A DNA stretch of 34,315 nt from SIG440 sp045645905 (GTDB lineage: Bacteria; Bacillota; Clostridia; Monoglobales; Monoglobaceae): assembly GCA_045645905.1 (NCBI GenBank), contig JAZRJT010000076.1, forward strand, positions 1 through 34,315, written 5' to 3'. The notes below the pieces were generated by a model. It was not told the origin of the DNA. It saw only the letters and a list, made by a program, of their open reading frames with translations, and made no database searches. The position numbers and the translations under genes were made by a program. Of the stretch, positions 7,656 to 16,600 are shown in pieces (within the stretch, counting starts at the first letter, position 1; each line of letters starts with the position of its first letter).

Positions 7656-7684
7656 ACATATTTTTATAGCTTGTCTCATATGTA
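7656..7684 (+). promoter_or_regulatory. Candidate sigma-E promoter of spoIIM
   Basis: ACATATT (7656-7662) and CATATGTA (7677-7684) are 14 bp apart. This resembles the sigma-E pattern (KMATATT, 14-15 bp, CATACAHT), with 6/7 and about 5/8 matches. The start point near 7691 leaves the AGGAGG site in the transcript. Sigma-E control of spoIIM is known in Bacillus; its use here is inference. Confidence 0.4.
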
Positions 7685-7717
7685 TGTATAAAATGTTTAT
7701 ACAGGAGGAAAAAAGCT

Positions 7718-8359
7718 ATGAAAAAATGTAAATTTTTAAAAACATTCACCGATTACATTACCCGAAACAGACTACAGTTTTTGGTTGTTGCCTTGTGTCT
7801 TGCTTCAGGAACGGTAATCGGTTCTTTATCGGCGGCATCACTTAATGATGAAAGATTTAATCTTCTAAGTTCTTACATAAACAATTTTACTTCGGCATAC
7901 AGTATTCAGTCGGTAAGCCACAGTGAGATTTTCAAATTTTCACTTTACAACAACATTAAGCTGTTACTGTTTATGTGGGTTTCAGGGCTTTGGATATGGC
8001 TTATCCCTTTTGGCCTGCTGCAGTTGGGATTAAAAGGTTATAAGCTTTCATATACTGTGTTTTTCCTGATTCAGCTATATCGTGGCAGAGGAATTATATT
8101 TGCTCTTGTTGCCGTAATTCCGCAGATAATAATAATGCTGCCCACATTAATATGTTATTCGGTGCTCAATATTAATTCAGCTATTTGTTTTCGCAGACTA
8201 AGACAAAAAGGGCATGGCTTTTATACGCAAAAAGAGTTATATTTAAGAAATCTTTTGTGTCTTGTTATGGTTGCAGCAGCCTTTTTAATCTGCAGCTTGA
8301 TTGATGCATTTGTTATTCCGGCAGTATTAAGACCGGTTTGTTCATTATTATGTAAATAG
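7718..8359 (+). CDS. spoIIM: Stage II sporulation protein M
   Basis: A 213-residue integral membrane protein matching SpoIIM in length and layout. A short cytoplasmic start is followed by a first membrane segment (about residues 21-42) with IGSLSAASLNDERFNLLSSY. Further hydrophobic segments lie at about 86-106, 128-150 and 182-205. In Bacillus, SpoIIM works with SpoIID and SpoIIP in the mother cell to remodel septal peptidoglycan during engulfment. Placement directly before a xerD-type recombinase is a common Firmicutes arrangement and supports the call. A strong AGGAGGAA precedes the ATG. Confidence 0.9.
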   Translation: MKKCKFLKTFTDYITRNRLQFLVVALCLASGTVIGSLSAASLNDERFNLLSSYINNFTSAYSIQSVSHSEIFKFSLYNNIKLLLFMWVSGLWIWLIPFGLLQLGLKGYKLSYTVFFLIQLYRGRGIIFALVAVIPQIIIMLPTLICYSVLNINSAICFRRLRQKGHGFYTQKELYLRNLLCLVMVAAAFLICSLIDAFVIPAVLRPVCSLLCK

Positions 8360-8372
8360 GAGGCGTATTTAA

Positions 8373-9272
8373 ATGTATTCCTTAATTGAAAAATATTTTG
8401 ATTTTTTAATTAGTACCAAGGGTGTTTCACAAAACACTCTGCTTTCCTATAAGCGTGATATCAGGAAATATGCTGTGTACACAGAAGATAATGAACTGAA
8501 TATCGAAACCGTCAGCGGTACAACCATACTTGACTATCTTATGAAACTGCAAAAGGCGGGCAAATCAGCCTCAACGGTTTCAAGAAACCTTGCATCCATC
8601 CGTTCGTTTTATCGTTTTTTACAAAACGAGGGCGTTATACAATCAGACCCTACTGCAAATCTTCATTCCCTTAAAATAAAGAAAAAGCTCCCCGATGTGC
8701 TTACAGGCGAAGAAGTAGAAGAACTTCTTAATCAGCCTGATACACGAGATGCAAAGGGCTGCCGTGATAAGGCTATGCTTGAACTTTTGTATGCGACAGG
8801 AATGCGAGTTACCGAAATGATTGACCTTAAAATGTCGGATGTTGATATGGATATTGGATACATAAACTGCAATCAGGGTAAAAAAATGAGGGTAATTCCT
8901 GTTTATTCTCTGGCAAAAAAAGCAGTTAAAAATTACATAGACTCTGCACGTTCTCAGCTTGTAAAGGATAAATCTGTCGAAAACCTTTTTGTTAATTACA
9001 ACGGCGGGAAAATGACACGTCAGGGTTTTTGGAAAATAATCAAACAGTACTCGACTCTTGCGAATATTAAAAAGGAAATCACACCGCACACTTTAAGACA
9101 CTCGTTTGCTACGCATCTTTTGGAAAATGGTGCTGACCTCAAATCTGTTCAGGAAATGCTGGGTCACAGTGATATTTCTTCGACACAGATTTATACAAGT
9201 GTTTTGAAAAAACATATAAATGATGTGTATAAAAAAGCACATCCAAGGGCAAGAAAAAAACAAACCACATAA
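8373..9272 (+). CDS. xerD: Tyrosine recombinase XerC/XerD family
   Basis: A 299-residue tyrosine recombinase with the normal Xer size. The N-terminal SAM-like core-binding domain (1-90) is followed by a catalytic domain with Arg145 (ATGMRVTE), a Lys near 170-171, His239 and Arg242 in TPHTLRHSFATH, His265 in LGHSDISST and nucleophile Tyr274 in QIYT. Xer proteins resolve chromosome dimers at dif. It is 13 bases after spoIIM with AGGAGG between them, the usual chromosomal xerD setting, so it is unlikely to be a phage or transposon integrase. XerD is preferred over XerC from gene order only. Confidence 0.9.
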   Translation: MYSLIEKYFDFLISTKGVSQNTLLSYKRDIRKYAVYTEDNELNIETVSGTTILDYLMKLQKAGKSASTVSRNLASIRSFYRFLQNEGVIQSDPTANLHSLKIKKKLPDVLTGEEVEELLNQPDTRDAKGCRDKAMLELLYATGMRVTEMIDLKMSDVDMDIGYINCNQGKKMRVIPVYSLAKKAVKNYIDSARSQLVKDKSVENLFVNYNGGKMTRQGFWKIIKQYSTLANIKKEITPHTLRHSFATHLLENGADLKSVQEMLGHSDISSTQIYTSVLKKHINDVYKKAHPRARKKQTT

Positions 9273-9301
9273 AAAGGATTGAGCGTTTGCTCAATCCTTT
9301 T
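9272..9301. terminator. Bidirectional terminator between xerD and sigK
   Basis: AAAAGGATTGAGC (9272-9284) and its exact complement (9289-9301) enclose a GTTT loop between two convergent genes. The sigK stop codon lies within the stem. Confidence 0.88.
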
Positions 9302-9995
9302 CATTTTTTTCATCACATATTCCGTATTTAAGTTTTTCGATAGCTTTTTTCTCAATTCTTGAGACATATGAGCGTGAAATGCCCATTATTTCAGCTATTT
9401 CAAATTGCGTCATCTCATTTCCGTCATTAAGACCGTAACGCATTTTTATTATCTCACGCTCACGGTTATCAAGACGAGTGGCGATGTTGCGATAAAGCTT
9501 TTTAATCTGCGCTTTGCGGTCAATTTCTTTTATGACGTCTTCTTCATCCGTACCAATGATATCCATCAGCAGAATTTGGTTTCCTTCCTTATCACATCCA
9601 ATAGGGTCGTTAAGCGAAACATCTCCCTGAGATTTTTTGTTGCTGCGCATAAGCATTAATATCTCATTTTCGATACATCTTGCTGCATAGGTCACAAGTC
9701 TGGTTCCTTTCGAACTGTCAAAACTGTTTATGCCTTTTATAAGGCCAATTGTACCAAGGGAGATTAAATCTTCACTGTCGCGAATTGTTCCTGAGTATTT
9801 TTTTGCTATGTGTGCAACCAATCTCAGATTGTGTTCAATAAGTTTGGCTTTTGCTTCTTCGTCGCCGTTTTTCATTTTTTCTATGTATAATTTTTCTTCC
9901 TTGGCGGATAATGGCTTGGGAAAGGAATTACTATCCGACACAAACGATACAAGAAAAACCAACGATTCAAAAATTGTTCCGAATACACCAAACAT
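9291..9995 (-). CDS. sigK: RNA polymerase sporulation sigma factor SigK
   Basis: A 234-residue sigma-70 family factor. The N-terminus MFGVFGTIFESLVFLVSFVS is a hydrophobic pro-sequence like that of Bacillus pro-sigma-K, and FPKPLSAKEE follows. Region 2 reads LIEHNLRLVAHIAKK, EDLISLGTIGLIKGI and TYAARCIENEIL. Region 4 has the helix-turn-helix MTQFEIAEIMGISRSYVSRI. Sigma-K drives late mother-cell genes (coat and cortex). The gene is continuous and not split by a skin-like element. The main alternative is sigE, but that gene normally sits next to spoIIGA, which is absent here, and the PKPLS/NDPIGCDKEGN pattern fits SigK better. Confidence 0.9.
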   Translation of the reverse strand: MFGVFGTIFESLVFLVSFVSDSNSFPKPLSAKEEKLYIEKMKNGDEEAKAKLIEHNLRLVAHIAKKYSGTIRDSEDLISLGTIGLIKGINSFDSSKGTRLVTYAARCIENEILMLMRSNKKSQGDVSLNDPIGCDKEGNQILLMDIIGTDEEDVIKEIDRKAQIKKLYRNIATRLDNREREIIKMRYGLNDGNEMTQFEIAEIMGISRSYVSRIEKKAIEKLKYGICDEKNEKD

Positions 9996-10027
9996 AAACA
10001 GCTAACCTCCGATTTTAAGCTATGAAT

Positions 10028-10055
10028 TATCTTATGCACTCACAGCTTGACAGGT
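10028..10055 (-). promoter_or_regulatory. Candidate sigma-K-type promoter of sigK
   Basis: On the minus strand, AC (10055-10054), 17 bp and CATAAGATA (10036-10028) fit the sigma-K consensus AC, 16-17 bp, CATANNNTA. The start would be near 10020, leaving the GGAGG site of sigK in the message. The consensus carries little information, so chance is possible; autoregulation of sigK is known in Bacillus. Confidence 0.35.
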
Positions 10056-10100
10056 GCAAGTACATTTTAAAAGATATAATTAAAACCTTGATGTTTGGTG

Positions 10101-10129
10101 TTGCAATATCAACTGAAATATGATAAAAT
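10101..10129 (+). promoter_or_regulatory. Sigma-A promoter of mutS2
   Basis: TTGCAA (10101-10106), 17 bp and TAAAAT (10124-10129), 36 bp before the mutS2 ATG. Confidence 0.65.
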
Positions 10130-10165
10130 ACTATAACTCAAAGATTTTAAAAGGAACTTTGTATT

Positions 10166-12535
10166 ATGGATGAAAAAACATTAAAAACATTAGAATTTGA
10201 TAAAATTCGCGAAATGCTTGCAAAACATGCAGTTAATGATGAAGTAAAAGAGCAGGCAATGAGTATCACTCCTTTGACAGAACTTGCATCAGTAAAGTCA
10301 GCACTTGCAGATACCGATGCTGCCGTTGTGATGATTTTAAAGTATGGCTCACCGCCAATCAGTGCAGTCTCTGAGGTGACATCTGCAATTAAGCGTATAA
10401 AGCTTGGGGGCAATCTGTCGATGTCAGAGCTTTTAAATGTTGCACGTGTTTTAAAATGTGCGGCACAGCTTAAAAAATACAACGATGGTCACGAAGGTGT
10501 TCTTGACCGTTATTTTGCCTGCCTTGAAAGGAATAATCAAGTTGAAGAGAGGATAAGCACATCCATAATATCCGAAACAGAAATGGCAGACGGTGCAAGC
10601 CCTGAACTTAGCAATATCCGTCGTAAGATTACACGTGCAGGAGATAAAATCAAGGATTTGTTAAATTCAATGATACACTCACCTCATTATCAAAAGTTTC
10701 TGCAAGACCCAATTGTCACACTACGAAATGACCGCTATGTTGTGCCGGTTAAGGCAGAACATAAGGGTGATGTTCACGGTATTGTTCACGATGTATCTGC
10801 ATCTGGAGGAACATTGTTTATCGAGCCATCATCTGTTGTAGATGCAAATAACGAGCTCCACACTCTTGCTGTTAAGGAAAAAACAGAGATTGAGCGAATT
10901 CTTGCTGAACTGACAGCCTTAGTTGCGGAAATTTATGACATTGTTGAATATGACTATAACGCAATTGCCGATATTGATTTATTGTTTGCCAAGGCAAAGC
11001 TTGCACTTGGTCAAAAAGCTGTTTGTCCTGAAATGAACGATGAGGGTAAAATTTCAATTCAAAAGGGCAGACATCCGTTGATTGACCCCAAAAAGGTTGT
11101 TCCACAGGATATTTCATTAGGATATGATTTTGATACGTTAGTTGTTACAGGTCCCAATACCGGCGGAAAAACCGTTGTTCTTAAAACCATCGGCCTGTTT
11201 ACTCTTATGGCACAGGCAGGTCTTTGTGTGCCGGCGGCTGACGGAACCACGTTGGCAGTATTTGACGGTGTTTATGCCGATATCGGCGATGAGCAGAGTA
11301 TAGAGCAGAGCCTCAGTACATTCTCGGCACATATGACAAATATTGTTAGTATACTTGATAGATTTACTCCCAATTCACTTATTTTATTTGATGAACTTGG
11401 TGCAGGTACCGACCCTGTTGAAGGTGCGGCTCTTGCAAATGCAATCCTGAATTATGTAAAAAATATGGGTGCAAAGACTGTAGCCACAACACATTACAGT
11501 GAACTAAAGATTTATGCACTTTCAACCGACCGTGTTGAAAACGCATCCTGTGAGTTTGATGTTGAATCTCTTAGCCCTACTTATCGTTTACTTGTGGGTA
11601 TTCCCGGTAAAAGTAACGCCTTTGCAATCTCTAAAAAGCTGGGTCTTTCTGATTATATTATTGAAAATTCAAAAAATCTGCTTTCTGAGGAAACTGTCAA
11701 GTTTGAAGATGTTTTATCGTCTATTGAAGAAAACCGACGTATTACCGAAACCTCGAGAAATCAGCAGGAAAAATTAAAGAAAGAAATTGCTGACCTTAAA
11801 GCCGAGCTTGTAAATGAAAGGCTTGAGCTTGACAAAAAACGCGAGGAAATAATAGACCGTGCAAAAAAATCCGCCGCAGAGATAATAGAAAAGGCGAAAA
11901 ACGAAACAGATGAAATTTTAGATACGATGCGCACACTTCAAAAGGAGAAGGACGAAAAAGAAGCTCTTAAGGCAATGGAAGAGGTTAAACGTGAACTTAG
12001 TATAAGTCTTAAAAAAGCTAAAAAATCTCCAAACACTCCTAAAATCAGCAAACCGGTTAAAACTAATATAGGCGCATTAAAGCCCGGTATGTCTGTTTTG
12101 ATTACCGACCTTAATGACAGGGGTACAATCCTTACAATTGACAAAAAAGCGGGTACAGCACAAATTCAGATGGGTATAATGAAAACCACATCCAAGCTTA
12201 CAAGTCTGGTAATTCTTGAGGATGAAACAAAGAAAAATATTGCAAAATTCTTACCGCAAAAGAACGTAACAAGCGGCACAAAAACTATCAAAACCGAAGT
12301 TGACCTAAGAGGAATGGTACTTGAAGAAGCACTTATGGAGGCGGATATGTTTCTTGACCGTGCCGCAATGTCAAGCCTGTCAACCGTTACAATTATCCAC
12401 GGCAAGGGAACAGGTGTTTTAAGGTCCGGAATTCATACAATGCTGAGAAAGCATCCACACGTCAAATCATTCCGTCTTGGCAGATATGGCGAGGGTGAGA
12501 ACGGCGTCACGGTTGTTGAACTTAGGAATTCATAG
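10166..12535 (+). CDS. mutS2: MutS2 ATPase/Smr endonuclease
   Basis: A 789-residue MutS2, full length. MutS2 lacks the mismatch-recognition domains of MutS; it limits recombination and, in Bacillus, acts on collided ribosomes. The clamp region is N-terminal. Walker A GPNTGGKTVVLKT lies near residue 330, and LILFDELGAGTDPVEGAAL carries Walker B and the signature. A long charged coiled coil spans about 520-615 (rich in E and K). A KOW-like stretch (LKPGMSVLITDLNDRG) follows, and the C-terminal Smr domain from about 710 has DLRGM and IIHGKGTGVLR. The gene is single, with its own promoter and no gene overlap. Confidence 0.96.
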   Translation: MDEKTLKTLEFDKIREMLAKHAVNDEVKEQAMSITPLTELASVKSALADTDAAVVMILKYGSPPISAVSEVTSAIKRIKLGGNLSMSELLNVARVLKCAAQLKKYNDGHEGVLDRYFACLERNNQVEERISTSIISETEMADGASPELSNIRRKITRAGDKIKDLLNSMIHSPHYQKFLQDPIVTLRNDRYVVPVKAEHKGDVHGIVHDVSASGGTLFIEPSSVVDANNELHTLAVKEKTEIERILAELTALVAEIYDIVEYDYNAIADIDLLFAKAKLALGQKAVCPEMNDEGKISIQKGRHPLIDPKKVVPQDISLGYDFDTLVVTGPNTGGKTVVLKTIGLFTLMAQAGLCVPAADGTTLAVFDGVYADIGDEQSIEQSLSTFSAHMTNIVSILDRFTPNSLILFDELGAGTDPVEGAALANAILNYVKNMGAKTVATTHYSELKIYALSTDRVENASCEFDVESLSPTYRLLVGIPGKSNAFAISKKLGLSDYIIENSKNLLSEETVKFEDVLSSIEENRRITETSRNQQEKLKKEIADLKAELVNERLELDKKREEIIDRAKKSAAEIIEKAKNETDEILDTMRTLQKEKDEKEALKAMEEVKRELSISLKKAKKSPNTPKISKPVKTNIGALKPGMSVLITDLNDRGTILTIDKKAGTAQIQMGIMKTTSKLTSLVILEDETKKNIAKFLPQKNVTSGTKTIKTEVDLRGMVLEEALMEADMFLDRAAMSSLSTVTIIHGKGTGVLRSGIHTMLRKHPHVKSFRLGRYGEGENGVTVVELRNS

Positions 12536-12572
12536 AATTTTATAAAAAATTAGCAGTTTTTTAAGAAAAGTG

Positions 12573-12601
12573 TTGTTTTTTTGCTGAATTCGTGATAGAA
12601 T
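12573..12601 (+). promoter_or_regulatory. Sigma-A promoter of recJ
   Basis: TTGTTT (12573-12578), 17 bp and TAGAAT (12596-12601). The start near 12608 means translation must begin at 12636, because in-frame codons from 12600 overlap the -10 element. Confidence 0.6.
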
Positions 12602-12635
12602 GAAGGTTAAAGAATTAACAGGCAGGAGAAATTTT

Positions 12636-14345
12636 ATGTTACAGAAAAAATGGTTACTTAAAGAATTTGATAAAAACAGAGTTGTGGAGATTTCAAAGGA
12701 ATTCCGCATTTCTCCCTTGACATCAATAATTTTGTATAACAGAGGCATCTGTGAAAGTGCAGCAATTGCCGAGTTTTTAAAATGTGATCTTGGGAACCTT
12801 CACAATCCCTATCTGATGAAGGATATGGATAAAGCGGTAAGCAGAATAAGACAGGCACTTGAGAATAACGAAAAAATCACAATCTACGGTGATTATGATG
12901 TGGACGGCATTACAAGTATTGCTATTTTATATAAGCACCTTACCTCTTTGGGATTTGAGGTTGATTATTATATTCCTGACCGTATTCAGGAGGGTTATGG
13001 TGTAAATCGTGATGCTTTGGATAAAATAAAGGAAAACGGCACCAAAGTTGTTATTACTGTTGACACAGGTATCACAGCAGTTGAGGAAACCGAATATGCT
13101 AAAAGCATAGGTATGGATATTATAATTACCGACCATCACGAATGTAAAGAAACTATCCCCGAGGCATATGCGGCAATTGACCCCAAACGCAAAGATTGCA
13201 CATATCCATTTAAAAATCTAGCGGGTGTAGGTGTTGCATTTAAGCTTATTCAGGCTCTTGATAAAGATGCCTCGGTTGATGAGCTTATGGAAAAATATTC
13301 CGACCTTATTTGTCTTGGTACTGTTGCAGATATTTCTCCGCTGATTGATGAAAACAGAATTATTGTAACCAAAGGTCTTGAAAAGTTTAAAAATACCGAA
13401 AACATTGGTCTTAAGGCACTTATTGATGTATCAATTACCAACAATAAACCGGTTACAACATCAACAATTGGTTATATTATCGCACCCCGAATCAATGCAA
13501 GCGGCCGACTTGGCTGTGCATCACGTAGTGTTGAGATGTTTTTGACCTCAGACAAAGAAAAAGCTTACGAGCTTGCAAATGACCTTTGTGAAGAAAACAC
13601 AACCAGACAGCAGACCGAACAGAAGATGTTTGCCGAAGCACTGGAATATTTAGAAAATAATCCTACAATTAAGGACGACCAGGTACTGGTTATTGCTCAC
13701 GAAAATTGGCATCACGGCATTGTTGGTATAGTTTCATCAAAAATTACCGAAAAATTCTATAAGCCTTCAATCCTTTTTGCAGTTGATGGTGATGAGGCAA
13801 AAGGCTCCGGCAGAAGTATCAGCGGATTTAATCTTTTTGAAGCTCTTGAAAACACCAATGAAATTCTTGAGAAATTTGGCGGTCACGAGCTTGCTGCAGG
13901 ACTTTCCATAAAAACCGAAAATATTGAAAAGTTCAGAGAAGCAATAAATAAACAAACTATTACAAAGATTGATGAAAATACACTTGTTCCTACAGTTTCA
14001 ATTGATGCGGTAATTAAGCCGTCATACATAACACTTGAAACTGTTGATGAAATTAACAGACTTCAGCCCTTTGGTGTTGATAATCCGTCGCCAATATTTG
14101 CTGTACGTAATATCAAGATTCATAAAATCAGTACAATGAGTGACGGCAAACACCTTAGAATGACTCTTCTTAAAGAAAATAAGTTCCTTGATGCGGTAGG
14201 CTTTGGTATGGGTGAGTATTATAATCATCTTAAAGAAGGCGATTTTATTGAGGTTGCCTTTGGTCTTGATATAAACGATTATAAGGGATTTAAAAATGTA
14301 CAGCTTATTCTTAAAGATATTAAGCCCTTTGAAGATAAGGCTTAG
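12636..14345 (+). CDS. recJ: Single-stranded-DNA-specific exonuclease RecJ
   Basis: A 569-residue RecJ, a 5'-3' single-strand exonuclease of recombination and repair. DHH-family metal motifs are GDYDVDGITS (about residues 86-95), VDTGITA, ITDHHE and LGTVADISPL, followed by the DHHA1 part with ENWHHGIVGIVSSKI and GSGRSISGFN, GGHELAAG. A C-terminal OB-like domain with RLQPFGVDNPSP completes the family order. The frame opens at 12600, but CAGGAGAAATTTT directly before the ATG at 12636 and the promoter position favour that start. recJ followed by relA is a common clostridial order. Confidence 0.95.
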   Translation: MLQKKWLLKEFDKNRVVEISKEFRISPLTSIILYNRGICESAAIAEFLKCDLGNLHNPYLMKDMDKAVSRIRQALENNEKITIYGDYDVDGITSIAILYKHLTSLGFEVDYYIPDRIQEGYGVNRDALDKIKENGTKVVITVDTGITAVEETEYAKSIGMDIIITDHHECKETIPEAYAAIDPKRKDCTYPFKNLAGVGVAFKLIQALDKDASVDELMEKYSDLICLGTVADISPLIDENRIIVTKGLEKFKNTENIGLKALIDVSITNNKPVTTSTIGYIIAPRINASGRLGCASRSVEMFLTSDKEKAYELANDLCEENTTRQQTEQKMFAEALEYLENNPTIKDDQVLVIAHENWHHGIVGIVSSKITEKFYKPSILFAVDGDEAKGSGRSISGFNLFEALENTNEILEKFGGHELAAGLSIKTENIEKFREAINKQTITKIDENTLVPTVSIDAVIKPSYITLETVDEINRLQPFGVDNPSPIFAVRNIKIHKISTMSDGKHLRMTLLKENKFLDAVGFGMGEYYNHLKEGDFIEVAFGLDINDYKGFKNVQLILKDIKPFEDKA

Positions 14346-14390
14346 TATAAAAATGTTTAAGTTTAAAGCGTATGGATGTGAACTGATATA

Positions 14391-16568
14391 ATGCAAAAAC
14401 AACTGGATAACCTGCTTAACAAACTGAAAAATCATAATCCTTCAGGCAATTTTGAGCTTGTCACCAAAGCTTTTAATTTTGCAAAAGAAAAGCACGAGGG
14501 ACAGATGCGTGTTTCAGGTGAACCCTTCTTTATGCATCCCGTTGCTGTTGCCAACATTCTGGCAGATATGGAGCTTGATACAAGCTCTGTTGCGGCGGCT
14601 CTTCTTCATGATGTAGTGGAGGACACCGATGTATCCGACGAGGAAATTGCACGGGAATTTGGCGACACTATATCTCTGCTTGTTGCAGGTGTTACAAAGC
14701 TGGGTAAAATCCCATATACCTCAAATGAGGAGCAACAAATTGAAAATCTGAGAAAAATGTTTTTTGCAATGGCAAAAGATGTTCGTGTTATTGTAATAAA
14801 GCTGGCTGACCGGCTTCACAATATGCGGACTCTTAAATCCATGCCCGAACACAAGCAAAGAGAAAAGGCACGCGAAACCCTTGAGGTTTTTGCACCGCTT
14901 GCTCACCGTCTTGGTATGTCAAAGATTAAAATTGAGCTTGAGGATTTATCTCTTCGGTATATTGACCCTATCGGTTATTATGAAATTGTTGACAAAATCA
15001 GCCTGAAACGTAGCGAGAGGGAGAAATACATTAATGATATAATAAATGTGTTTACCGAACGTCTTAAAAAAATCAATATTGACGCCAAAGTTGAAGGCCG
15101 TGCAAAGCATTTTTACAGTATTTACCGTAAAATGTTTATGCAGAATAAAAATCTTGATGAAATTTATGATTTGTTTGCCGTACGTGTTATTGTTAACACC
15201 GATGCAGACTGTTATGCCGTGCTTGGTATGGTGCACGAGCAGTTTATGCCTATCCCCGGCAGATTTAAAGATTATATTGCAATGCCCAAGCCTAATATGT
15301 ATCAATCATTACATTCTGCGGTTATAGGGCCAAACGGTACACCCTTTGAGATACAGATAAGAACCTGGGATATGCATCGTACAGCAGAAAACGGTATTGC
15401 TGCCCATTGGAAATATAAAGAAGGCATAAGCGGTGAGTCAGACCTTGACAGCAAACTGGAATGGATAAAACAGCTTCTTGATATCCAGAAGGATATGACA
15501 AATGCTGAAGACTTTATGCAGACACTAAAGATTGATATGTTCAGTGATGAGGTGTTTGTGTTTACCCCCAAGGGCGATGTAATCAGCCTGCCGGCAGGGG
15601 CGACCCCTATTGATTTTGCTTATTCAATCCACAGTGCTGTAGGAAATAAAATGCAAGGTGCAAAGGTAAACGGCAAGATTGTTACCCTTGACTATAATCT
15701 GCAAAACGGCGATATTATTGAAATCCACACGTCCAATGCATCGCGCGGTCCTAATCTTGACTGGCTTAAGATTGCAAGGACATCACAGGCCCGAAACAAA
15801 ATTAATCAATGGCTTAAAAAAGAAAACCGAACCGAAAACATCATTAAGGGTAAGGAGCTTTTTGAAAAAGAACTTAAAAAGGCAAATATCCCGATATCCT
15901 ATATGAATAACGATGAAATGCTTGAAAGCCTTCTTTCAAAATATGGTTTTAAGCAGATTGAGGATATGTTTGCAACTTTAGGCTATGGTGGGTCGAGTGC
16001 AGGCAAATACCTTGCAAAATTTAAGGAAAACTGCAAGAAGGATATCGCAAGCAAGCATAACATAACCGACCTTACCGTCAAGATTTTTGTTAAAACTTCA
16101 GGCAGGGTAAACAACAGCGGTGTTATTGTTGAAGGAATTGATAATTGTCTTGTAAGAATTTCACATTGCTGCAGTCCTGTCCCCGGAGACAAGATTATAG
16201 GATATGTTACCCGTGGCAGAGGTGTTGCAGTACATCGTACAGACTGTATCAACATTATTAATGCAAGATTTTCTCCAGAGGAGGAACAGCGATTTATTAA
16301 TGTTTGCTGGGCTCAGGCTGTTGAAAATAACTTTCAGGCTTTGCTTTGTATTACTGCAATTGACAGAGACTCTTTGCTTGTTGATATTACCACCATTACT
16401 GCAGACTTGCGTACTCCCATAAAGAGCCTTAATGCAAGAACAGTTAAAAATAATGTTGCAATAGTTGAAATTTCTATTGAAGTTAAAAACACCGAGCATC
16501 TTGATAATGCTATCAAAAGGCTCAAACAGATTGACGGTGTACAATCAGTAGTCCGCAGGCGTCAGTAG
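14391..16568 (+). CDS. relA: Bifunctional (p)ppGpp synthetase/hydrolase, RelA/SpoT (Rsh)
   Basis: A 725-residue long Rsh enzyme that makes and degrades the alarmone (p)ppGpp. The HD hydrolase domain has HPVAVANI and LLHDVVEDTD (HD at about 73-74), so hydrolase activity should be intact. The synthetase domain has GRAKHFYSIYRKM, YDLFAVRVIV, KPNMYQSLHSAV and EIQIRTWDMHRTAENGIAAH. A TGS domain follows (MFSDEVFVFTPKGDVISLPA), then a His/Cys-containing region (ISHCCSPVPGDKIIGYVTRG) and a C-terminal ACT domain (about 655-725). The start codon has only a weak ribosome binding site. It is the third step in a recJ-relA-MBL-hemZ run. Confidence 0.96.
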   Translation: MQKQLDNLLNKLKNHNPSGNFELVTKAFNFAKEKHEGQMRVSGEPFFMHPVAVANILADMELDTSSVAAALLHDVVEDTDVSDEEIAREFGDTISLLVAGVTKLGKIPYTSNEEQQIENLRKMFFAMAKDVRVIVIKLADRLHNMRTLKSMPEHKQREKARETLEVFAPLAHRLGMSKIKIELEDLSLRYIDPIGYYEIVDKISLKRSEREKYINDIINVFTERLKKINIDAKVEGRAKHFYSIYRKMFMQNKNLDEIYDLFAVRVIVNTDADCYAVLGMVHEQFMPIPGRFKDYIAMPKPNMYQSLHSAVIGPNGTPFEIQIRTWDMHRTAENGIAAHWKYKEGISGESDLDSKLEWIKQLLDIQKDMTNAEDFMQTLKIDMFSDEVFVFTPKGDVISLPAGATPIDFAYSIHSAVGNKMQGAKVNGKIVTLDYNLQNGDIIEIHTSNASRGPNLDWLKIARTSQARNKINQWLKKENRTENIIKGKELFEKELKKANIPISYMNNDEMLESLLSKYGFKQIEDMFATLGYGGSSAGKYLAKFKENCKKDIASKHNITDLTVKIFVKTSGRVNNSGVIVEGIDNCLVRISHCCSPVPGDKIIGYVTRGRGVAVHRTDCINIINARFSPEEEQRFINVCWAQAVENNFQALLCITAIDRDSLLVDITTITADLRTPIKSLNARTVKNNVAIVEISIEVKNTEHLDNAIKRLKQIDGVQSVVRRRQ

Positions 16569-16600
16569 ACCCTGCGGTCTTGAATATACGGAGGATTTAA

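Noticed and set aside
7676..7705. Second sigma-E-like match (TCATATG, 15 bp, TATACAGG) before spoIIM
   Set aside because: Its start point would fall after the AGGAGG site and remove the ribosome binding site.
8373..9272. Tyrosine recombinase as evidence of a mobile element or a sigK-excising element
   Set aside because: Length, motifs and position after spoIIM match the chromosomal XerD; there are no att-like repeats and sigK is unbroken.
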